Source: Pigmentiphaga humi (lineage in GTDB: Bacteria; Pseudomonadota; Gammaproteobacteria; Burkholderiales; Burkholderiaceae_B). Taken from it: a stretch of DNA of 64,000 nt. The position numbers and the translations under genes were made by a program. The stretch lies in assembly GCF_900606115.1 (NCBI RefSeq), contig NZ_UWPJ01000018.1, forward strand, positions 1 to 64,000, in the 5' to 3' direction. Below, one piece after another: positions 28,315 to 36,967 of the stretch; the stretch's first letter is position 1; each line of letters starts with the position of its first letter. Below the pieces are notes generated by a model that saw nothing but the letters and a program-made list of their open reading frames with translations, did no database searches and was not told where the DNA came from.

Positions 28315-29119
28315 CGCCCTGCCGCGCCGCGCGGCCGCGATCTGTGCCGCCCTGGCGCTGGCGCACGCGGCCCCGGCGCTGCCCGCCGAGCCGTGCGCGC
28401 AGCCCGTCTACCTCACCTTCGACACCGGCCACATGGGCGTGGCGCCGCTGGTGGCCGAAGTGCTGGAGCGGCAGCAGGTCAAGGCCACCTTCTTCCTGGC
28501 GAACGAAACCACCCGGGACGGCGGGGCCAGCCTGGACGATACCTGGGCGCCCTGGTGGCGGCGCATGGCCGAGGCCGGCCATGCCTTCGGCTCGCACACC
28601 TACGATCACGTCTATTGGCGCATGGACCTGCCCGGCGGCTTCCGCGTGCGGCCCGGCTTCGGCCCGCAGGCCGGCCGCACCCTGGACATGAGCGCGGCGC
28701 AATACTGCGCCGAGCTCGACCGCAGCGCGTCGCGCTTCCAGGCCATGACGGGCAAAACCATGCTCGCGCTGTTCCGCGCGCCGGGCGGCAAGACCTCGCC
28801 CGCCCTGCTGAAAGCCGCCGAGCAGCAATGCGGCTACCGCCACGTCGGCTGGGCCCCGGCCGGCTTCCTCGGCGACGAATTGCCCAGCAATACGCATCCC
28901 AACACCGCGTTGCTCGAGCGGGCCTTGCGCAATATCCGGGCTGGCGATATCTTGATGGCCCACCTGGGTATCTGGTCGCGGCAGGACCCCTGGGCGCCGG
29001 CGGTGCTGGAACCGCTCATCGAAGGCTTGAAGCGGCGCGGCATGTGCTTTGCCACGCTGGCCGATCATCCGCAATACCGGGCCTGGCTGGCCACGCATCA
29101 CGTCCATGGAAAACCTTAG
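28301..29119 (+). CDS. Exported NodB-type polysaccharide deacetylase
   Basis: A 272-residue carbohydrate esterase family 4 protein with a signal peptide (about 1-29). Motif 1 reads TFDTG in place of TFDDG, so the second Asp, normally a metal ligand, is Thr. Motif 2 is HTYDH (intact H..H pair) and motif 3 is FRAPGG. B. subtilis PdaA has TFDNG at the same place and is active, so loss of activity should not be assumed. The substrate is unknown. It overlaps both neighbours by 14 bases. Confidence 0.86.
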   Translation: MRPGSALPRRAAAICAALALAHAAPALPAEPCAQPVYLTFDTGHMGVAPLVAEVLERQQVKATFFLANETTRDGGASLDDTWAPWWRRMAEAGHAFGSHTYDHVYWRMDLPGGFRVRPGFGPQAGRTLDMSAAQYCAELDRSASRFQAMTGKTMLALFRAPGGKTSPALLKAAEQQCGYRHVGWAPAGFLGDELPSNTHPNTALLERALRNIRAGDILMAHLGIWSRQDPWAPAVLEPLIEGLKRRGMCFATLADHPQYRAWLATHHVHGKP

Positions 29120-30074
29120 CGACCTGTTCTCGGCCACCCAGCAGTGGCTGTTCGAATCCCTGGTGCAGCCCGCGCTGTTCCATCTCGGTTTGAGCGGCTT
29201 CATTGAAGATGCCTACGACGGCACGATGTGGGTGCTCGCCGGCTGCCTGCAATTGCTGGTGATGCTGGCGATTTTCGTGCCGCTGCAGCGCTGGCGGCCG
29301 GTCGAGCGCATCATCGACAGCCAAGCCGTGCGCCTGGACATTCTCTACACCGCCATCCATTCGCTGGGCCTGTTCCGGCTGGCGCTTTTTTTCACCACGC
29401 AGCCGCTGGCCGAACACCTGTTCGGCGAATTACACATACTGGGTTTCTCGCCCTACCACTTGGACGAGATCTGGCCCGGCGTCACCGACCGCGCCTGGGT
29501 CAGCCTGATCCTGTACCTGCTGATCTTCGATTTCGTCGACTATGCCATCCATCGGGCCGAGCACAGCCTGCCGCGCCTGTGGGCGCTGCATGCGGTACAC
29601 CATAGCCAGCGCCATATGACGCTCTGGTCCGACAACCGCAACCATTTGCTCAGCGACCTGCTGCGCGACACCCTGCTCGTGCTCGTCTCGCACCTGATCG
29701 GCGTGCCGCCCGCCCAATTCGTCGCCGTGGTGATCATCACGCGGCTGGTGGAAAGCTTTTCGCACGCCAACCTCAGGACGGGCTTCGGCCGCGTCGGCCA
29801 ATACCTGCTGGTGGGCCCGCGCTTCCATCGCCACCACCACGCCATCGAACCGCCCGCGGTTCCCGGCCGTCCCGAAGCGAACTACAACTTCGGCGTGCTG
29901 TTTCCGATCTGGGACGTGCTCTTCCGCACCGCCCGCTTCGACGGCAACTACGGCCCCACCGGCATCAGCGACCAGTTGCCCGCCCACGGCAGCCGCGACT
30001 ACGGACGCAGCTTCCTGGCCCAGCAATGGCTGGGCATCAAAAGATTCTGCCAGGGCAAAACCAGAGCACACTAG
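29106..30074 (+). CDS. Fatty acid hydroxylase/sterol desaturase-family membrane enzyme
   Basis: A 322-residue integral membrane di-iron enzyme. The His clusters are HRAEH, HAVHH and HRHHH, as required for the family, and four or more membrane helices lie in the first 200 residues. Family members hydroxylate or desaturate lipids. The start ATG 29106 lies in the end of the deacetylase gene; a longer frame from 29049 would overlap it further. The lipid substrate is unknown. Confidence 0.88.
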   Translation: MENLSDLFSATQQWLFESLVQPALFHLGLSGFIEDAYDGTMWVLAGCLQLLVMLAIFVPLQRWRPVERIIDSQAVRLDILYTAIHSLGLFRLALFFTTQPLAEHLFGELHILGFSPYHLDEIWPGVTDRAWVSLILYLLIFDFVDYAIHRAEHSLPRLWALHAVHHSQRHMTLWSDNRNHLLSDLLRDTLLVLVSHLIGVPPAQFVAVVIITRLVESFSHANLRTGFGRVGQYLLVGPRFHRHHHAIEPPAVPGRPEANYNFGVLFPIWDVLFRTARFDGNYGPTGISDQLPAHGSRDYGRSFLAQQWLGIKRFCQGKTRAH

Positions 30075-30097
30075 TGCGACGAATCAAAACAACGATG

Positions 30098-30178
30098 ACC
30101 CAGGAAACCGCGGACCTGGCTCCGCCAGTCCGCCGGTTTCGCCCCCATTGAGGGGCGCGCTTCAGCGCGCAGGGGGGA
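30098..30178 (-). repeat. GC-rich intergenic repeat, copy 5
   Basis: Lies between the convergent fatty acid hydroxylase and fabA genes, ending one base before the fabA stop codon. It has the ACCCAGGAAACCGCGGA end of copy 4. The central palindrome is degraded (CCCCCATTGAGGGG). Confidence 0.8.
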
Positions 30179-30694
30179 TCAGAAGCTTTCTGTCGAGGTA
30201 AAGAGACCGACGCGCAGGCCTTCGGCGGTGTAGATCTGGCGGCCGTCGACGCTCATCGTGCCGTCGGCGATGCCCAGCACCAGCGAACGGTTGATGGTGC
30301 GCTTGATGTCGATGTTGTAGGTGACTTTCTTGGCGGTGGGCAGCACCTGGCCGACGAACTTGACCTCGCCCGAACCGAGCGCGCGGCCGCGGCCGGGATT
30401 GCCCTGCCAGCCCAGGAAAAAACCGACCAGCTGCCACATCGCGTCCAGGCCCAGGCAGCCGGGCATGACCGGATCGCCTTCGAAGTGGCAGGCAAAGAAC
30501 CAGAGGTCCGGATGGATGTCCAGTTCCGCAATGACCTGCCCCTTGCCGTATTTCCCGCCCTGATCCGAAATGTGCGTGATGCGGTCCATCATCAGCATGT
30601 TGGGAGCGGGCAGTTGCGCGTTGCCTTCCCCGAACAGCTCTCCGCGCGCGCAGCGCAGCAGTTCTTCACGGGAATAGGCATTCTGTTGAAGCAT
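30179..30694 (-). CDS. fabA: FabA, 3-hydroxydecanoyl-ACP dehydratase/isomerase
   Basis: FabA dehydrates 3-hydroxydecanoyl-ACP and isomerises the product to the cis-3 form, starting unsaturated fatty acid synthesis. The active-site block [20 protein letters not shown] carries the catalytic His and Asp. The ATG at 30694 gives 171 residues, matching E. coli FabA; an ATG at 30703 is possible. No fabB is adjacent, unlike in some proteobacteria. Confidence 0.95.
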   Translation of the reverse strand: MLQQNAYSREELLRCARGELFGEGNAQLPAPNMLMMDRITHISDQGGKYGKGQVIAELDIHPDLWFFACHFEGDPVMPGCLGLDAMWQLVGFFLGWQGNPGRGRALGSGEVKFVGQVLPTAKKVTYNIDIKRTINRSLVLGIADGTMSVDGRQIYTAEGLRVGLFTSTESF

Positions 30695-30869
30695 TGAGTG
30701 CATCCTAGAGGCGGCCGCGCGCCGCCTGCGGGCTGGCATGCCCGGCCCGGCGCGCTGGCTGTCGTTGCGGGGGTGACGTAAATGAGCCCGGCATTATAGA
30801 AGGATTCCGCCCGCGGCAAGCCGCGGGCGGGCTCCCAGGCCGCCCTCGCCTCCAGGCCTGCCTACGCGT

Positions 30870-32408
30870 TCAGGGCGAACGCTCGCGGAAGGTCTTCACG
30901 TTGCCTTGCGCATCGACCTCTTCCAACCGGACCTTGAAGCCCCAGAGCCGCGCCAGGTGCTTCATGACCTGGTCGGCATCCTCGGACTGAAGCGGCCGGC
31001 CGCGAGTCGTGACGTGGCGCAGCACCAGCGAGCGGTCGCTGTCGCGGTTGTAGCGCACCACCTGGATGTCCGGCACCATCATGTCGCGGTTGTGCTGGTC
31101 GGCCAGCAGGCGCCGCACGCGCCGGTAGCCCTCGTCGTCGTGGATGGCCTCGACTTCGATCTTGGGGTTGTCCTCGTGGTCGGCGATGGCGAAGAAGCGG
31201 AACTCCCGTATCAGCCGCGGCGACAGGAACTGCGCAATGAAGGATTCGTCCTTGAAATTGCGCATCGCGAAGTCCAGCGTCTTGAGCCAGTCGCTGCCGG
31301 CGATGTCGGGGAACCACTCGCGGTCTTCCGGCGTCGGGTGTTCGCAGATGCGGCGGATGTCCTGCATCATCGCGAAGCCCAGCGCGTAGGGGTTGATGCC
31401 GCCGTAGCCGCGCTGGTCGAAGCCGCGCTGCGCCACCACGTTGGTGTGGCTCTGCAGGAATTCGATCATGAATCCGTCGTTGACCAGCCCCTTCTCGTGC
31501 ATCCGGTTCAGCAGCGTGTAGTGCCAAAAGGTCGCCCAGCCTTCGTTCATGACCTTGGTCTGGGTCTGCGGATAGAAATACTGGGCGAGCTTGCGCACGA
31601 TGCGCACCAGTTCCTTCTGCCACGGTTCCAGCGCGGGCGAGTACTTCTCGACGAAGTAGAGGATGTTCTCCTCGGGCTCGGGAGGAAAGACGTTGGATTT
31701 GCTCGCCCGCTCCACCGCCTGGTCGCGCACCGGCACCGTGCGCCAGAGGTCGTTGTATTGCTGGCGCGCGTATTCGTCGCGTTCGACCTGGCGCTGCACT
31801 TCTTCCCGGTGGGAGATCGGATGCGGACGGCGGTAGCGGTCCACGCCGTGCGACATCAGCGCGTGGCACGAATCCAGCATGGCTTCCACCGGGCCAACGC
31901 CGTACTTGTCTTCGCAAGCCATGACGTAGTCGCGCGCGAAGACCAGGTAGTCCAGCATCCCGTCGGCCTCGGTCCACTGCCGGAACAGGTAGTTGCCCTT
32001 GAAGAAGGAGTTGTGGCCGTAGCAGGCATGCGCGATCACCAGCGCCTGCATGGCCATGGAGTTCTCCTCCATCAGGTAGGCGATGCAAGGATTGGAGTTG
32101 ATCACGATCTCGTAGGCCAACCCCTGCACGCCCAGCCGGTAGGCCTGCTCGTTGCGGATGAACTCCTTGCCGTAGGACCAGTGCGCATAGCCGATGGGCA
32201 GGCCGACCGAGGCATAGGCATCGAGCATCTGCTCGGACGTGATGACCTCGATCTGATTGGGATAGGTATCCAGCTTGAATTCCCGCGCGCACTCGGCAAT
32301 GGCCTCGTCATAGCGCTGGATCAGCTCGAAAGTCCACTCCGAGGTGGTCGAGATGGGCTGGACACCCGCCCGCCGAGCCTCGGATGCATGTTCGAGGGTT
32401 GCGCTCAT
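30870..32408 (-). CDS. SpoVR-family protein (YcgB)
   Basis: A 512-residue SpoVR/YcgB protein. The family is named for a B. subtilis spore cortex gene, but its role in non-sporulating bacteria is unknown. The conserved segments IVINSNPCIAYLMEENSMAMQ and HACYGHNSFFKGNYLFRQW are present. The start ATG 32408 has AAGGAGG and overlaps the yeaH stop as ATGA. With yeaH and prkA upstream it forms a three-gene stress module. Confidence 0.92.
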   Translation of the reverse strand: MSATLEHASEARRAGVQPISTTSEWTFELIQRYDEAIAECAREFKLDTYPNQIEVITSEQMLDAYASVGLPIGYAHWSYGKEFIRNEQAYRLGVQGLAYEIVINSNPCIAYLMEENSMAMQALVIAHACYGHNSFFKGNYLFRQWTEADGMLDYLVFARDYVMACEDKYGVGPVEAMLDSCHALMSHGVDRYRRPHPISHREEVQRQVERDEYARQQYNDLWRTVPVRDQAVERASKSNVFPPEPEENILYFVEKYSPALEPWQKELVRIVRKLAQYFYPQTQTKVMNEGWATFWHYTLLNRMHEKGLVNDGFMIEFLQSHTNVVAQRGFDQRGYGGINPYALGFAMMQDIRRICEHPTPEDREWFPDIAGSDWLKTLDFAMRNFKDESFIAQFLSPRLIREFRFFAIADHEDNPKIEVEAIHDDEGYRRVRRLLADQHNRDMMVPDIQVVRYNRDSDRSLVLRHVTTRGRPLQSEDADQVMKHLARLWGFKVRLEEVDAQGNVKTFRERSP

Positions 32409-33664
32409 GCCGCCTCCTTCTTGAACAAATCGTGCAGCACCGCGAAGATCTCGCGGCGCTCGCGTATGCGCCGCATCGCAAAATGCCGCGCCGTCTCGCG
32501 CTCGTACTCGGCCCACAGGCTGCTCTTGCGCATCTCGTCCACGTCGGGGATCTCGATGTAGGCGAAATAGCGCGTCAGCGGCAGCAGCTTCTCCGACAGG
32601 TAGCGCGCGCTCTTGGCCGCATCGGCGCCGAAGGAATCGCCGTCGGTGGCCTGGGCCGCGTAGACGTTCCACGACGAAGGCGGATAGCGCTCGGTCACGA
32701 TCTCGTGCATCAGCTCCAGGGCCGAAAGCACCACCGTCCCGCCGCTCTTGGGATCGTGGAAGAAAGTCTGTTCGTCCACTTCCTCGGCATTGTCGGTATG
32801 GCGCACGAAGACGAGGTCGACCTGCTCGTACTTGCGCGTCAGGAACAGGTAGAGCAGCGTGAAGAAGCGCTTGGCGAGATCCTTCTTGTTCTCGTCCATG
32901 GAGCCGGATACGTCCATCAGGCAGAACATCACGGCGCGCGCCAGCGGCGACGGTTCGACCACCCGGTGCCGGTAGCGCAAATCCACCGTATCGAGGAACG
33001 GCACCTTCGCCAGCTTGCCCCGGTAGGTGTCGATCTCGGCCCGGATGGCGTCGAGCTCGTCTTCCGGCGCGCCGGATTTTTCCGACTCATCCAGGCGGTC
33101 CTGCGCCTCGGACAGGCTCGACCGCGCGCCGCTGCCCAGCGCGATGCGCCGCGACAGCGAGGTCTTGAGCGTGCGGCCCACGCTCAAGGTGCTTGGGGAG
33201 CCGCTGGTCGTATAGCCGGCCCGGCGCCATTTCTGCTGCTTGATGTCGCCGAGCTGGGTGCGGATCAGGTGCGGCAGCTCCATGTCCTCGAAGAAGATGT
33301 TCAGGAATTCCTCGCGCGACAGGCTGAACGAGAACTGGTCGACCGACTCGCCCTCGCCCGGCTCCTTGGGATCGCCGCCGTCGCCGCCGCGAGGCCGATC
33401 GATCTTGTCCCCTTTGGCGAACTCGCGATTGCCAGGGTGGACGATCTCGCGATCGCCGCCCCGGCCGTAGCGGAAGCTCGGCTCGGAGATGTCCTTGGCC
33501 GGGAGGTTGATCTCCCCGCCCTGGTCCATCTCCTCGATGGAGCGCTCCTGGACCATTTCCCGTACCGCCTTGCGGATCTGGTCCTTGTACCGCCTGATGA
33601 AGCGCTCCCGGTTGACAGCGCTCTTGTTCCGGCCGTTAAGCCGCCGATCGATGAGTGAATTCAA
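32405..33664 (-). CDS. yeaH: YeaH, DUF444 von Willebrand factor A-like protein
   Basis: A 419-residue protein close to E. coli YeaH. It has the N-terminal LIDRRLNGRNKSAVNRERF, a Gly-rich GGDGGDPKEPGEG linker, and a C-terminal vWA-like domain with the metal site DVSGSM. The best start is TTG at 33664 (AGAGGG upstream), giving an N-terminus that matches E. coli; a GTG at 33685 is a longer alternative. It works with the kinase PrkA in E. coli under nutrient stress. The stop overlaps the SpoVR gene start by four bases. Confidence 0.92.
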   Translation of the reverse strand: MNSLIDRRLNGRNKSAVNRERFIRRYKDQIRKAVREMVQERSIEEMDQGGEINLPAKDISEPSFRYGRGGDREIVHPGNREFAKGDKIDRPRGGDGGDPKEPGEGESVDQFSFSLSREEFLNIFFEDMELPHLIRTQLGDIKQQKWRRAGYTTSGSPSTLSVGRTLKTSLSRRIALGSGARSSLSEAQDRLDESEKSGAPEDELDAIRAEIDTYRGKLAKVPFLDTVDLRYRHRVVEPSPLARAVMFCLMDVSGSMDENKKDLAKRFFTLLYLFLTRKYEQVDLVFVRHTDNAEEVDEQTFFHDPKSGGTVVLSALELMHEIVTERYPPSSWNVYAAQATDGDSFGADAAKSARYLSEKLLPLTRYFAYIEIPDVDEMRKSSLWAEYERETARHFAMRRIRERREIFAVLHDLFKKEAA

Positions 33665-33715
33665 GTTGTTCCACCCTCTGTGCACAACCCTCTATGCATG
33701 AAACCAATGCCGCCA

Positions 33716-33792
33716 GACCCAGGGCACGGCGGATCCGGCTCTGCCGGTCCGCCAGTGCCGCCCCCTCGAGGGGGCCCGCGCAAGCGGGCAGG
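33716..33792 (-). repeat. GC-rich intergenic repeat, copy 6
   Basis: A copy between prkA and yeaH, its C-rich end near the prkA stop. The central palindrome is CCCCCTCGAGGGGG and the outer hairpin CCCGCGCAAGCGGG. It lies inside the module's probable transcript. Confidence 0.8.
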
Positions 33793-33806
33793 ACGTAGGC
33801 TTTAAC

Positions 33807-35732
33807 TCATGAAGACTTCCTTACGCGCAGGTACCATTCGCACAAGAGCCTGACCTGCTTCTCCGTATAGCCTTTCTCGACCATGCGTTCGACGAAGCTC
33901 TCGTGCTTGCGCTTGTCCTCGACCGACGCCTTGGCGTTGAACGAGATGACCGGCAGCAGGTCCTCGGTGTTGGAGAACATTTTCTTCTCGATCACCTCGC
34001 GCAGCTTCTCGTAGCTGGTCCATGCGGGGTTGCGGCCGCCGTTGTTGGCGCGGGCGCGCAGCACGAAGTTGACGATCTCGTTGCGGAAGTCTTTGGGGTT
34101 CGCGATGCCTGCGGGTTTCTCGATCTTCTCGAGCTCCGCGTTCAGCGAGGCGCGATCGAAACTCTCGCCGGTTTCCGGGTCGCGAAACTCCTCGTCCTGG
34201 ATCCAGCAATCGGCGAATGTCACGTAGCGGTCGAAGATGTTCTGGCCATACTCGGAATACGATTCCAGGTAGGCCGTCTGGATCTCCTTGCCGATGAACT
34301 CCGCATAGCGCGGCGCCAGGTAGCCCTTGATGTGCTCCAGGTAGCGCCGGCGGATCTCGTCGGGGTAGTCTTCCCGGCCGATGCGCTGCTCGAGCACGTA
34401 CATCAGGTGCACCGGATTGGCCGCGACCTCGGTCTGGTCGTAGTTGAAGACGCTCGACAGGATCTTGTAGGCGAAGCGCGTGGACACGCCGTTCATGCCT
34501 TCGTCGGTGCCGGCATAATCCTTGTACTCCTGCAGCACCTTGGCCTTGGGATCGACGTCCTTCAGGCTTTCGCCGTCGTAGACCCGCAGCTTGGAGTAGA
34601 CGCTGGAGTTCTCGGGCTCCTTCAGGCGCGTGAGCACCGAGAACTGCGCCATGATCTCCAGCGTTCCCGGCGCGCACGGCGCATCCGACAGCGAACTGTT
34701 CTGCAGCAGCTTGCGGTAGATCTTGACCTCTTCCGAAATCTGCAGGCAGTACGGGACCTTGACGATGTAGATGCGGTCGAGGAAAGCCTCGTTATGCTTG
34801 TTGTTGCGGAAGGTCTGCCATTCGGACTCGTTGGAATGCGCAAGAATGGTGCCGCTGAACGGAATGGCGGAGAACCCCTCCGTGCCCTTGAAGTTGCCTT
34901 CCTGGGTCGCCGTCAGCAAGGGATGCAGCATCTTGATCGGGGCCTTGAACATTTCAACGAATTCGAGCAAGCCCTGGTTGGCCAGGCACAGCCCTCCCGA
35001 ATAGCTGTAGGCATCCGGGTCGTCCTGCGAATAGCGGTCGAGCTTGCGGATGTCCACCTTGCCGACCAGCGAGGAGATATCCTGGTTGTTCTCGTCGCCC
35101 GGCTCGGTCTTGGCGATAGCTAGTTGCCGGAGCACCGAGGGCTGCAGCCGCACGATGCGGAATTGCGAGATGTCGCCGTCGAATTCCTTCAGGCGCTTGA
35201 TCGCCCATGGCGACATGATTCCCGACAGATAGCGGCGCGGGATGCCGTATTCCTTTTCGAGCTGCTCGCCGAAGCGTTCGGGCTGGAACAGGCCGAGCGG
35301 CGACTCATTGACCGGCGAGCCTTTCAGCGCATAGATCGGATAGGCTTCCATCAGCGCCTTCAGGCGCTCGGCGATGGAAGACTTGCCGCCGCCGACCGGG
35401 CCGAGCAGATAGAGGATTTGCTTGCGCTCTTCCAGGCCCTGGGCCGCATGTTTGAAGAACGCCACGATCTGGTCGATCACGTCCTCCATCCCGAAGAATT
35501 CCTTGAAGGCGGGATAGCGGCGGATCAGGCGATTAGAGAACAGGCGCGACAGGCGTGGATCGTTGCGCGTATCGATCAGCTCGGGTTCGCCGATCGCCGC
35601 GAGCATGCGTTCGGCGGAGCTCGCGTAGACCATGGGATCGCGGCGCGCGAGATCCAGGTACTCGCCGAGCGAAAGCTCGGTTTCCTGCGTCTTGGCGTAT
35701 TGGGCCTTGAATCCTTCAACGATATTCAGCAC
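33807..35732 (-). CDS. prkA: PrkA serine protein kinase (YeaG)
   Basis: A 641-residue PrkA/YeaG protein: an AAA+ ATPase domain followed by a kinase-like C-terminal domain. Walker A is GPVGGGKSS (about 110-118). The block LHPLLTATQEGNF is also typical. E. coli YeaG is a Ser/Thr kinase induced by nitrogen starvation and other stress. The start is GTG 35732 with GGAGG six bases upstream. It leads prkA-yeaH-spoVR; in E. coli ycgB is elsewhere. Confidence 0.94.
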   Translation of the reverse strand: MLNIVEGFKAQYAKTQETELSLGEYLDLARRDPMVYASSAERMLAAIGEPELIDTRNDPRLSRLFSNRLIRRYPAFKEFFGMEDVIDQIVAFFKHAAQGLEERKQILYLLGPVGGGKSSIAERLKALMEAYPIYALKGSPVNESPLGLFQPERFGEQLEKEYGIPRRYLSGIMSPWAIKRLKEFDGDISQFRIVRLQPSVLRQLAIAKTEPGDENNQDISSLVGKVDIRKLDRYSQDDPDAYSYSGGLCLANQGLLEFVEMFKAPIKMLHPLLTATQEGNFKGTEGFSAIPFSGTILAHSNESEWQTFRNNKHNEAFLDRIYIVKVPYCLQISEEVKIYRKLLQNSSLSDAPCAPGTLEIMAQFSVLTRLKEPENSSVYSKLRVYDGESLKDVDPKAKVLQEYKDYAGTDEGMNGVSTRFAYKILSSVFNYDQTEVAANPVHLMYVLEQRIGREDYPDEIRRRYLEHIKGYLAPRYAEFIGKEIQTAYLESYSEYGQNIFDRYVTFADCWIQDEEFRDPETGESFDRASLNAELEKIEKPAGIANPKDFRNEIVNFVLRARANNGGRNPAWTSYEKLREVIEKKMFSNTEDLLPVISFNAKASVEDKRKHESFVERMVEKGYTEKQVRLLCEWYLRVRKSS

Positions 35733-36060
35733 GGACTACCTCCAACAGCGAGTAATGGGAAACTTCGCAACTCTGTTGTTGTAGTGCCGGATCGAACCGG
35801 CCTCCGGTTTCTCCCGCCGGATGATGTGTCTGCCTCGGCTCTCCTTCCTTGGGATCGTTGTGAACATCATACGGCGCAACTGCCAAGAGGGCTCCGCTTA
35901 TGTTGCGCACGGGCGATAAATTTTTGTCACCGGTTCGCGTGGAATGAAGCGAACTCGATATTCATATGGCAGAACAGACATGCATGGAGTTCCGCACTGC
36001 GCCGAATCAGGACGGCCGGCGATTGCAGTCGGTTTCACTGAAATAAAAACAGGCGGTGGC
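35733..36060. other. Gene-free region upstream of prkA
   Basis: About 330 bases between prkA and the tRNA-Pro promoter. It probably holds the prkA promoter and leader. A small inverted repeat (GCCGG at 35786 with CCGGC at 35797) is visible. I cannot identify a convincing promoter, and a 64-codon minus-strand frame overlapping the prkA start lacks clear coding features. Confidence 0.4.
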
Positions 36061-36090
36061 TTACCCTTGCCCAAAAACTTCTGATATACT
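36061..36090 (+). promoter_or_regulatory. Promoter of tRNA-Pro
   Basis: TTACCC at 36061-36066 and TATACT at 36085-36090 are 18 bases apart. Transcription would start about four bases before the tRNA. Confidence 0.55.
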
Positions 36091-36098
36091 TTCTGTCT

Positions 36099-36177
<79 letters not shown>

Positions 36178-36214
36178 TACACAAGTTCTTGATTCGTATA
36201 GTCGGAACCCGAAG

Positions 36215-36249
36215 AAAAAGCCCGGTAGCCACAAGCTGCCGGGCTTTTT
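36215..36249 (+). terminator. Rho-independent terminator of tRNA-Pro
   Basis: A 15-bp stem AAAAAGCCCGGTAGC / GCTGCCGGGCTTTTT (one G-T pair) with a five-base loop CACAA. It ends in a T-run and lies 38 bases after the tRNA. The A-rich left arm means it could also act on the minus strand for the convergent lrp-like gene. Confidence 0.88.
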
Positions 36250-36372
36250 GTTTTGCGGGCGCGGGCCCAAGCGAAGCGGATAAAAGAAGCAGGAAAAACC
36301 GCGTCACAATTGTCATGCTCGCCAACAACTGAAACAGCCTCGGTGTCTGCGCCGAGGTACAAACTCCCCCGT

Positions 36373-36837
36373 TTACCTGAGCGGCAAGGCGGTCTTGTAG
36401 CGCACCTGCTTGAGCGCGAAGCTGGAACGGATCTTCTCGACCTGCGCGATCGGCGACAACTGTTCGAGGATGAAGCTCTCCAGCGCAGGCATGTCCGGCA
36501 CCGCCACCCGCAGCAGGTAGTCGGCGTCGCCTGTCATCAGATAGCACTCCATCACCTCTTCGCGCGCACAGATCGCGTCCTCGAATACCTGCAGCGCCTC
36601 CCTGTTCTGTTGCTTCAGGCTGATGGAGATGAACACGTTCAGGTGCAGGCCCAGTTGCTGCGGGTCGAGCAACGCGACGTACTGGCGTATCAAGCCCGCG
36701 GCTTCCAGCGCGCGCACGCGGGCCAGGCAGGGCGAAGGAGACAGGTGCACGCGGCGTGCCAATTCCACGTTGGAGATGCTGGCGTCGGCCTGCAATTCGG
36801 CCAGTATGCGGCGGTCGATGTCGTCAAGATTCATCAT
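36373..36837 (-). CDS. Lrp/AsnC-family regulator
   Basis: A 154-residue Lrp-type regulator. It has the N-terminal HTH ([29 protein letters not shown]) and a C-terminal RAM/AsnC sensing domain ([16 protein letters not shown]). It is divergent from an E1-type dehydrogenase gene with 130 bases between, so it probably controls it in response to an amino acid or keto acid. This is the arrangement of mdeR with mdeB in Pseudomonas putida. Confidence 0.93.
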   Translation of the reverse strand: MMNLDDIDRRILAELQADASISNVELARRVHLSPSPCLARVRALEAAGLIRQYVALLDPQQLGLHLNVFISISLKQQNREALQVFEDAICAREEVMECYLMTGDADYLLRVAVPDMPALESFILEQLSPIAQVEKIRSSFALKQVRYKTALPLR

Positions 36838-36967
36838 GCTTTGAAATCCAATTTATTCAGTATTTTATGCTGATCGAATGGGCTTCAAGCAAGATTATCG
36901 GGCACATATGCTTGGCGACGGCGCGTAGAATTTTTTGCATTCCGACACCCGCCGCCAGAGAGTCTCC

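Noticed and set aside
35716..35910. 64-codon minus-strand frame overlapping the prkA start
   Set aside because: It starts with GTG and has no ribosome site of quality, no recognisable domain and a biased composition. It is more likely leader sequence.
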